Source: Pseudomonas putida (GTDB lineage: Bacteria > Pseudomonadota > Gammaproteobacteria > Pseudomonadales > Pseudomonadaceae). From it: DNA of 64,000 bases. Location of the stretch: contig NZ_JANHLC010000004.1 of the NCBI RefSeq assembly GCF_028682395.1, positions 186,001 to 250,000 on the forward strand. Reading direction: 5' to 3'. A program made the translations under genes and the position numbers. Positions 55,375-62,084 of the stretch are shown here, piece by piece (the stretch's first letter is position 1; every line of letters begins with the position of its first letter). The notes beneath the pieces are model-generated. The model made no database searches. It was not told the DNA's origin and worked only from the letters and a program-made list of their open reading frames with translations.

Positions 55375-56610
55375 TCAGACACGAGCGGGTTGCAGGGCGA
55401 AATCCGCAGCTTCGGCTTCTGCCTGCTGCTCATAACGCTGGGCAGCCGGCACCGAGATCTTGATCGCGATCAGCACGGCCAGCAGGCCGCCAAACAGCTT
55501 GCCGAACAGGATGGGCAGGATCAGTGTCGGCTGGAAGTTGGCGGTAAAGGCCAGGTGATCGCCGATCAATGCCTGGGCACAGACCCCCAGGGCCACGCAC
55601 AGCACCTTGTCGCGGGCATTCATGTGCTTGAACAGGTGGAAGGTGGCAATGATGTTGGCAAACACCATGACGAAGCCGGCCGCACCGGTCGGCGACAGGT
55701 TGAGATAACGTCCCAACAACGCCATCGGCTTCTTGCAGTAGCGCTGGAACAGGTAGCAGATCGGGAACGTACCGGCGAGCATGATCCCGATGTAGCCAGC
55801 GATCTCGATGGCCCGGAACAACTCCTTCTCATCGGCGAACATTGGGTCGAAGCCCCAGCCGCCAAAGGTGATGCTGAAGAACTTGGTGAAGTGTTCGACG
55901 ATGCACAACGCCAGCACGATCTTGATAAAGGCATCCATGATCTTGCCGAACACCAGGAACCCGCTGACCATCGCCATGGGCCGATAACGCAAGCCTGCCG
56001 CCAGTAGGAAGCAGAACACAAACAGCGGCGCGAGCAACTTGAGCATGTCGCCAAAGCTCAGGGCCAGGTAGTACAGGGCCTCGGAATTGGTCGAGACAAT
56101 GTCACGCACCGGCAGGTTGGCAGCGGTGATGATCAACAGCGACGCCAGCACGGCGAAGGGAATGCTGATCAACCCGGCCATGGCGCCCAGTGCCAGGTAC
56201 TTGTGGTCCTTGCGTTCGAGCATGGTCAGGCCGACCGGGATCAGGTAGACGATGGTCGCCCCCGAGGTGTAGCCCACCAGCATGGCGGTGATCCACAGGT
56301 CGCGGTTGGCGGTCAGCGCATTGGCCAACTGATAGCCGCCCATGTCCACGGCAATGATCGACAGCGCGGCAATCGACACGTCCGAGCCCAAGGCATCAAA
56401 GAACGGCCCCAGGGCGTGGGAAATACCCTGGGACAGATAGGGGATCGCCACCATGATGCCGGCCTGGGCCAGGAACACCGGCCCGATGGAATGGATACCG
56501 TTGACGAACTCTTTGCCCAGGCCGCTATCGGGCTTGATCACCGAGGACAGCGCGCCTACGACCGCGCCGAGCATAATCAGGTATATGACGTAGTTTCCGA
56601 ATTCAGCCAT
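55375..56610 (-). CDS. EutH-family permease (orphan, no eut genes nearby)
   Basis: A 411-residue inner-membrane protein with about ten helices. It matches the EutH family in VDMGGYQLANAL, LVGYTSGATIVYLIPVGLTMLERKDHKYLALGAMAGLISIPF, GFDPMFADEKELFRAIEIAGYIGIMLAGTFP, and LIGDHLAFTANFQPTLILPILFGKLFGG; compare the CDMGGFFLA, RYLALG and LGDHLGF patterns of enteric EutH, quoted from memory. EutH is an ethanolamine facilitator in enterics. Here there is no ethanolamine ammonia-lyase, so the substrate is open. It diverges from the DeoR-type regulator of the flavoprotein/kinase operon across a repeat-rich region, which suggests it imports that pathway's substrate. Confidence 0.85.
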   Translation of the reverse strand: MAEFGNYVIYLIMLGAVVGALSSVIKPDSGLGKEFVNGIHSIGPVFLAQAGIMVAIPYLSQGISHALGPFFDALGSDVSIAALSIIAVDMGGYQLANALTANRDLWITAMLVGYTSGATIVYLIPVGLTMLERKDHKYLALGAMAGLISIPFAVLASLLIITAANLPVRDIVSTNSEALYYLALSFGDMLKLLAPLFVFCFLLAAGLRYRPMAMVSGFLVFGKIMDAFIKIVLALCIVEHFTKFFSITFGGWGFDPMFADEKELFRAIEIAGYIGIMLAGTFPICYLFQRYCKKPMALLGRYLNLSPTGAAGFVMVFANIIATFHLFKHMNARDKVLCVALGVCAQALIGDHLAFTANFQPTLILPILFGKLFGGLLAVLIAIKISVPAAQRYEQQAEAEAADFALQPARV

Positions 56611-57009
56611 GCGCGTTCATCCCATGCACTAATGGAAGTGGCTCCCCAAGGAAGCGGTTTTATAGTTTTTCTAGGCAGATACCTGTTCAACCTGACGGGC
56701 GGAACCGGCTCGGCGGACAAAAATGTCACAAACCGACGCGAACTCTAACGCATTTAGCGTGCCATATTGTGAAACACCTGTGGCATTGATCAACCATAGC
56801 AACATAATCAGTCAATAAAACCTACGCAAAAGTCACAAACGTACAAATATCGGGCATTGACGTTGCGCGCTGTAATTGTGAAACGGTCAACTAAGTGCTT
56901 AAATCCGGGCGAAGCGGCGATGCGCCCAAGGGGTTCTGCCCGATAAGTGCGCGCTCGGTAACATTTTTTGCCCAAATATGTGGCGAAGTACCACTTATGG
57001 AAGCCCAGC
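56611..57009. promoter_or_regulatory. Divergent eutH/deoR regulatory region with repeated half-sites
   Basis: A 399-bp, locally AT-rich gap. GTCACAAAC occurs at 56725–56733 and 56832–56840, and TTGTGAAAC at 56767–56775 and 56876–56884. Since GTCACAA is the reverse complement of TTGTGAC, these are two everted pairs of TTGTGAM boxes, with nearly equal internal spacing (33 and 35 bp), repeated about 108 bp apart. They are candidate sites for the DeoR regulator, or for a CRP/Vfr-like factor recognising TGTGA. Shared promoters of the two gene arms must lie here. Confidence 0.6.
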
Positions 57010-57777
57010 ATGCGTCCCAACGAAAGAAGACAGCAGATCCTCGAACTCCTGCGCCAGCGCGAACGCATCTCGGTGGAAGAGTTGGCACGCGCCATGAGCA
57101 CCTCCCAGGAGACCATTCGCCGCGACCTGACCGAACTGGCCGATAACGGGCTGGTCAGCAAGTTTCACGGCGGTGCCGCCCTACCGCCCAGCAGCGAGCA
57201 CGAGAACGCCTTCCAGACCCGGATGAACGAGTCCGCCCAGGAAAAGCGCAGTATCGCCCGCTATGCCGCCGGGCTGTTCGCCCCTGGCGACAGTATCTTC
57301 ATAGACACCGGCACCACGACCCTGTTCTTCGCCCGCGAACTGGCCCGGCTGCCACGCCTGACCGTGATCACCAACTCGCTGTCCATCGCCACCTGTATTG
57401 GCGAGTCGGGCAACCGGGTCTTCATGATCGGCGGCGAATTTCGCCCGGACTCCGAGCAGAACGTCGGCACCCTGGCACTGGAGCAGATCACCCGCTTCAA
57501 CGCCGAGCACGCGGTGATCACCATCGGCGCCCTGAATGCCGACGGAGCCATGGATTTCTCCATCGAGGAAGCCGAAATCGCCCGCGCCATGATCGCCCAA
57601 ACGCGCCACCTGACAGTGATCGCCGATGCGTCCAAGCTCGACCGCCGCGGCCTGTTCAAGGTTTTCCCACTGGAGCGCATCGACCGTTTGGTCATCGATC
57701 GGCAGCCAGGTGCGGAGCTACTCGCCGCACTGGAAAAAGCCGGGGTCGAGTTGCACATCGTGCCGGCCCGCAGTTGA
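57010..57777 (+). CDS. DeoR/GlpR-family transcriptional regulator
   Basis: A 255-residue DeoR-type repressor. The N-terminal HTH is MRPNERRQQILELLRQRERISVEELARAMSTSQETIRRDLTELADNGLVSKFHGGAAL, a classical DeoR/GlpR pattern. The C-terminal sensor has DSIFIDTGTTTLFFARELARL and VITNSLSIATCIGESGNRVFMIGGEFRPDSE, the sugar-phosphate-binding fold, then TVIADASKLDRRGLFKVFPLERIDRLVID. The ligand is likely the phosphorylated product of the FGGY kinase encoded downstream. The ATG at 57010 is chosen; fourteen in-frame codons upstream are unlikely. It heads the plus-strand catabolic cluster and diverges from eutH. Confidence 0.93.
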   Translation: MRPNERRQQILELLRQRERISVEELARAMSTSQETIRRDLTELADNGLVSKFHGGAALPPSSEHENAFQTRMNESAQEKRSIARYAAGLFAPGDSIFIDTGTTTLFFARELARLPRLTVITNSLSIATCIGESGNRVFMIGGEFRPDSEQNVGTLALEQITRFNAEHAVITIGALNADGAMDFSIEEAEIARAMIAQTRHLTVIADASKLDRRGLFKVFPLERIDRLVIDRQPGAELLAALEKAGVELHIVPARS

Positions 57778-57856
57778 GCAAAGCGGCCGTTCGGCGCTGT
57801 CGCGCTGGCGCCGCCGGCCTTGATACAGTCACTATAAAGTCAACAATTGACCGATT

Positions 57857-57928
57857 AATGACTAAATAATCATTCATTCAACAAATTTGGCATATATTGT
57901 GCTCTGCTAACTCGACCGATCATTCGGT
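57857..57928. promoter_or_regulatory. Two palindromes upstream of the GlpA-like gene
   Basis: In the 176-bp gap after the regulator gene, AATGA-CTAAATAA-TCATT (57857–57874) and ACCGA-TCAT-TCGGT (57915–57928) are both exact inverted repeats. The second lies 25 bp before the ATG, where a repressor would block transcription or early elongation. They differ from the heptamers of the eutH/deoR region, so they may bind another factor. Confidence 0.5.
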
Positions 57929-57953
57929 GTTACCGCAGGAAACAGGCACTTAT

Positions 57954-59354
57954 ATGACCGAAAAGTATCCGAATAATGTGATTTTCGACGTCGCCATTGT
58001 CGGCAGTGGCGTGGTCGGCTGTGCCATGGCCCGACGCTTCGCCCTGGAAGGTGCCAAGGTCGTCCTGCTGGAAAAGAGTAGCGATATCCTCTCCGGCGCC
58101 AGCAAGGGCAACAGCGCGATCCTGCACACCGGCTTCGACGCACCCACCGGCAGCGTGGAGCTGGCGTGCATGCAGGCCGGCTATCGCGAGTACCTGGAGA
58201 TCCACCCGCGCTTGAACCTGCCGCTGCTCAAGACCGGCGCCATGGTCGTGGCCTGGAATGCCGAGGACGCGGCCAAGCTGCCCGCCATCCTTGCCCAGGC
58301 CCAGGCCAATGGCGTGAGCAATGTCCGCCTGCTGGACAGCGCCGAGATCCGCCGCCTGGAGCCCCACCTGGCGCAGAACGCACTGGCCGCCGTGCAAGTG
58401 CCGGACGAACACTTGATCGACCCCTGGTCCGCGCCCCTGGCCTACCTGCAACAGGCCATGGCCCACGGCGCGCAGGTGCGGCGCCAGGCTGAGGTCCAGG
58501 CCGGCAAGTTCGACGGCGAACGTTGGACCCTGCTGACCCCCCAGGGCACCGTCAATGCCCGTTACGTCATTAACTGTGCGGGGCTGTTCGGTGATCGCCT
58601 GGAAGAACAACTGCTGGGCCACAGCGATTTTCGGATCATGCCGCGCAAGGGCCAGTTCGTCGTGTTCGACAAGGCCGCCGCGCGCCTGCTTGGCAATATC
58701 GTGCTGCCGGTTCCAAACGAGCGCACCAAGGGCATCGTGCTGACACGCACGGTGTACGGCAACCTGCTGGTTGGCCCGACCGCCGAGGAACAGGACGACC
58801 GCGACCATGCGGGCCTCGATAGTGCGACCCTACAGAGCCTGATCGACGCCGCCGTGGAACGCATCCCACAACTCGCCGGGATGCCCGTGACCGCCACCTA
58901 TGCGGGGCTGCGTCCGGCCAGCGAGAAAAAGGAATACCGCATCCAGGCCGATGCCAAGCGCCACTGGATCACGGTCGGCGGCATCCGCTCCACCGGCCTG
59001 ACCGCCGCCCTGGGAATCGCCCGGCACGTCTTCAGCCTGTATCAGGGCCAGCATGTCCCGGTGGCCGAGCCCATCTGGCCACAAGTGCCGAACCTGGCCG
59101 AACACCTACCCCGGGACTACCTCCAGCCCGGCTATGGCGAAATTGTCTGCCATTGCGAAATGGTGACCCGCCGCGAAATCCAGGCGGCCCTGGCCAGCCG
59201 CCTGCCGCCCGGCGACTTCGGCGGCCTGAAGCGCCGTACCCGTGCCTGCATGGGACGCTGCCAAGGCTTCTATTGTGGCGCCCAGGTCGCCGAGCTCAGT
59301 GCCGACGCCCTTGCCACCCCTCTCGCTACAGGTCGTTGCCATGAAAGCCAGTGA
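57954..59354 (+). CDS. GlpA-like FAD-dependent dehydrogenase with BFD-type [2Fe-2S] domain
   Basis: A 466-residue flavoprotein of the glycerol-3-phosphate dehydrogenase class. The FAD motif FDVAIVGSGVVGCAMARRFALEG starts at about residue 11, with VLLEKSSDILSGASKGNSAILHTGFDA as the GlpA/GlpD substrate-side loop and YAGLRPASEKKEYRI near residue 320. The C-terminal 70 residues are a BFD-like iron-sulphur domain with VCHCEMVTRREI (Cys399, Cys401) and ACMGRCQGFYC (Cys436, Cys441, plus extra Cys432). It should oxidise a polyol phosphate or related compound and pass electrons through its cluster. The 3' end overlaps the next flavoprotein gene by 14 bp, indicating a complex. Start MTEKYPNN. Confidence 0.87.
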   Translation: MTEKYPNNVIFDVAIVGSGVVGCAMARRFALEGAKVVLLEKSSDILSGASKGNSAILHTGFDAPTGSVELACMQAGYREYLEIHPRLNLPLLKTGAMVVAWNAEDAAKLPAILAQAQANGVSNVRLLDSAEIRRLEPHLAQNALAAVQVPDEHLIDPWSAPLAYLQQAMAHGAQVRRQAEVQAGKFDGERWTLLTPQGTVNARYVINCAGLFGDRLEEQLLGHSDFRIMPRKGQFVVFDKAAARLLGNIVLPVPNERTKGIVLTRTVYGNLLVGPTAEEQDDRDHAGLDSATLQSLIDAAVERIPQLAGMPVTATYAGLRPASEKKEYRIQADAKRHWITVGGIRSTGLTAALGIARHVFSLYQGQHVPVAEPIWPQVPNLAEHLPRDYLQPGYGEIVCHCEMVTRREIQAALASRLPPGDFGGLKRRTRACMGRCQGFYCGAQVAELSADALATPLATGRCHESQ

Positions 59355-60576
59355 ATCCCTGAACGTCGACGTCGCCATTATCGGCAGCGGCCCCGCCGGG
59401 CTGGCGGCCGCCATTGAACTGCGCCGGCGTGGCCAGCAACGGGTCGTGGTGATCGAACGCGAAGCCGAGGCCGGCGGTATCCCGCGCCATTGCGGCCATC
59501 CGCCTTTTGGCGTGCGTGAGTACGCGCGTCTGTATAGCGGGCCCGCCTATGCCCGGCGTAACGTCGCCGAAGCCCGCAAGGCCGGGGTCGAGTTACTGCT
59601 GCACCACAGCGTGATCCAACTGCAGGCCAGTGGCCTGCTGGAACTGGTCAGCCCCACTGGACCGCTGACGATCCAGGCCCGCCGCGTGTTGATCGCCACC
59701 GGCGCCCGGGAAACCCCGCGCTCGGCCCGCCTGGTCTCCGGCGACCGCCCGCTGGGCGTGATCAATACCGGCGCCCTGCAAAACTACCTGTATCTGCAAG
59801 GGCTCAAGCCCTTCGAACGACCGCTGATTATCGGCACCGAACTGGTCAGCCTGTCCGCCGTGCTCAGTTGCCGGCGCGCCGGTATCCGCCCGATCGCCAT
59901 GCTCGAAGCCAACCCGCGGGCCACGGCGCGCTGGCCGCTGTCGCTGTTCCCGCGCCTGTGCGGTGTACCGATGCATTTCGGGGCGCAGTTGCTGGCGATC
60001 CATGGTACCGGCCGCGTTGAGTCGGCCGATGTGCGCATGGCCGATGGCAGCATCGAGACCCTGGCCTGCGACGGCATCCTGCTGACCGGCCAGTTCACCC
60101 CGGAGTCGAGCCTGGTCCGCCTGAGCCACCTGGAGCTGGACAACGGCAGCGGCGGCCCGTCCGTGGACCAGTTCGGGCGCTGCTCGGACCCGACCTACTT
60201 CGCCGCCGGCAATCTGCTGCGCCCAATCGAAACGGCTGGCTGGTCGTATCGCGAAGGCCGCCGTATCGCCGGCCTGATCGACCGCGACCTGCGCGGCGAG
60301 CTGCCCACGGCCGGCGCGCAGGTGGCCATCCACTGCGCGGCGCCGATCAAGCTCTGTGTCCCGCAGCGCCTGGGGCACAGCCGCACACCCGGGCTGAGCC
60401 ACCTGCAATTGCGCGTCGCCGCGCCCGCCTCCGGCACCCTGCGGGTACTGGCCGACGGTCGGGAAATCTGGCGTCGCCAGATCGATGTCCTGCCCGAGCG
60501 CCGCGTGCTGATCCCCCTCGATGCCCTGCACCTGCCTGACGATACCGAACGCCTGGACGTTTGCATCGACTCCTGA
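59341..60576 (+). CDS. Second FAD/NAD(P)-dependent oxidoreductase subunit, HcnB/GlpB-like with extra C-terminal domain
   Basis: A 411-residue pyridine nucleotide-disulphide-type flavoprotein. DVAIIGSGPAGLAAAIELRRRGQQRVVVIEREAEAGGIPRHCGHPPFGVREY is the FAD site with the GGIPRHCGHP loop shared with opine/sarcosine-oxidase-like α subunits. ARRVLIATGAR, then LIIGTELVSLSAVLSC, form the central NAD-like domain, and YFAAGNLLRPIETAGWSYREGRRIAGLI closes the FAD domain. About 80 further residues (from about 333) look β-strand-rich (LQLRVAAPASGTLRVLADGREIW). It overlaps the GlpA-like gene and likely forms a complex with it, replacing the GlpB/DUF1667 partners of known systems. Confidence 0.83.
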   Translation: MKASESLNVDVAIIGSGPAGLAAAIELRRRGQQRVVVIEREAEAGGIPRHCGHPPFGVREYARLYSGPAYARRNVAEARKAGVELLLHHSVIQLQASGLLELVSPTGPLTIQARRVLIATGARETPRSARLVSGDRPLGVINTGALQNYLYLQGLKPFERPLIIGTELVSLSAVLSCRRAGIRPIAMLEANPRATARWPLSLFPRLCGVPMHFGAQLLAIHGTGRVESADVRMADGSIETLACDGILLTGQFTPESSLVRLSHLELDNGSGGPSVDQFGRCSDPTYFAAGNLLRPIETAGWSYREGRRIAGLIDRDLRGELPTAGAQVAIHCAAPIKLCVPQRLGHSRTPGLSHLQLRVAAPASGTLRVLADGREIWRRQIDVLPERRVLIPLDALHLPDDTERLDVCIDS

Positions 60577-60597
60577 ATCCAACACGAGAACAAGACC

Positions 60598-62022
60598 ATG
60601 CGTATAGCCGCACTCGACCAGGGCACTACCAGCACCCGCGTACTCGTTGTCAGCAGCGATGGCCGCGCCGATATCCAGTTGGCCCTGCGTCACCAGCAAC
60701 ACCACCCGCGTGCGGGCTGGGTCGAACACGATCCGCTGGAGCTGCTGGCCAATGTCGAGCGCTGCCTGGAAGCCACCGGGCGCGTGGATGCCATCGGCCT
60801 GGCCAACCAGGGCGAAAGCTGCCTGGCCTGGGACGCCATTACCGGCGAGCCCCTGTCGCCGGTGATCGTCTGGCAGGACAACCGCACCACCCCACGCATT
60901 GAAGAGCTCCGCGCCCAGGGCGCCGAAGCCCTGACCCTGGAACGCAGCGGGCTGCCACTGGACGCCTACTTCTCGGCGAGCAAGCTGGCCTGGATCCTGG
61001 AGAATCTGCCGCCGGCCCAGGCCGCGCTCCAGGCCGGGCGTCTGCGCCTGGGCACCACCGATGCGTACTTTCTCGACCGCCTGGCCGGGGTCTACGCCAC
61101 TGACGTGACCACCGCCTCGCGGACCTCATTGATGAACCTGGCGACCGGCCAGTGGGACCCCCAGCTCTGCGAGCTGTTCGGGGTGCCGCTGCACGCCCTG
61201 CCCGAAATCCGCTCCACTGTCGGCGACTTTGGTCGCATCGGCCAGGTGCCGGTCACCGCCTCGATGGTCGACCAGCAGGCCTCGCTCTACGGCCATGGCT
61301 GCCGCGAACCGGGCGACGCAAAAATCACCTTCGGCACCGGTGCCTTTGCCCTGACCGTCACCGGCGAGCAGATCATCCGCTCGCCGGAAAACGGTCTGCT
61401 GGCGACCATTGCCTGGCAGGTTGACGGCAAACCGGTGTATGCCATGGACGGTGGCGTCTATGACGCCAGCGCAGCCGTGGAGTGGGCCGCACGCCTGGGC
61501 CTGTTCAGCGACTTCTCGGAGCTGGCGAGCTTTGACAGCCCCGCCGCGATCTCGCGCGAACTGGCCTTTGTCCCCGCGCTGTCGGGGCTCGCCTGCCCGC
61601 ACTGGGACCGCAGCGCCGCCGCACTGTGGGTCGGCATGAACGCCAGCACCACACGCCAGGATATGTGCCAGGCCGTGCTCGAAGGCGTGGCCCTGCGCAG
61701 CGCCGAGGTCATCGGCGCGATGGACGGCTACCTGAACGTCACCGATCGCCTGTCGATCGATGGCGGCCTGGCCCGCAGCCCATACTTTGCGCAATTCCTC
61801 GCCGATATCCTGCAACGGACCATCGTCACCCAGCGCTTTGACGAACTCACCGCCTTCGGTTGCGCCGCCCTCGCCGCCCGCGGCCTGAACGTCGAACTGC
61901 CTGCCCTGGGCAATACCAGTACCGACTACCGCCCACGGATCGATGCCGCCACCGCTGCCCACTGGCGCCAGACCTTCAGCGGTGCGGTCGAGCGTTCCCA
62001 AGGCTGGCGCCAGAACGCCTGA
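60598..62022 (+). CDS. GlpK-like FGGY carbohydrate kinase, substrate unknown
   Basis: A 474-residue FGGY kinase closest in pattern to glycerol kinase. Domain I opens [19 protein letters not shown], with [11 protein letters not shown]. The substrate loop reads [11 protein letters not shown] (69–78): compared with NQRET of E. coli GlpK (Arg83-Glu84), the arginine is Gly72 while Glu73 is kept. Trp92 (VIVWQD), the Tyr in DAYFSASK, the Asp-Gln in [10 protein letters not shown] and the Phe in GTGAFALTV match other GlpK glycerol contacts. [20 protein letters not shown] is the ATP-side motif. Substrate is probably a polyol related to glycerol. It starts 21 bp after the second flavoprotein. Confidence 0.87.
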   Translation: MRIAALDQGTTSTRVLVVSSDGRADIQLALRHQQHHPRAGWVEHDPLELLANVERCLEATGRVDAIGLANQGESCLAWDAITGEPLSPVIVWQDNRTTPRIEELRAQGAEALTLERSGLPLDAYFSASKLAWILENLPPAQAALQAGRLRLGTTDAYFLDRLAGVYATDVTTASRTSLMNLATGQWDPQLCELFGVPLHALPEIRSTVGDFGRIGQVPVTASMVDQQASLYGHGCREPGDAKITFGTGAFALTVTGEQIIRSPENGLLATIAWQVDGKPVYAMDGGVYDASAAVEWAARLGLFSDFSELASFDSPAAISRELAFVPALSGLACPHWDRSAAALWVGMNASTTRQDMCQAVLEGVALRSAEVIGAMDGYLNVTDRLSIDGGLARSPYFAQFLADILQRTIVTQRFDELTAFGCAALAARGLNVELPALGNTSTDYRPRIDAATAAHWRQTFSGAVERSQGWRQNA

Positions 62023-62084
62023 ACCTGATCTGCGCGCCCACCTCCCGGGCGCGCCACTCTCCCCGTCCCACGGAAGGAAACCCC

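Noticed and set aside
56788..56796. TTGATCAA as an Anr/FNR box upstream of eutH
   Set aside because: The consensus needs TTGAT-N4-ATCAA; here the half-sites abut with no spacer.
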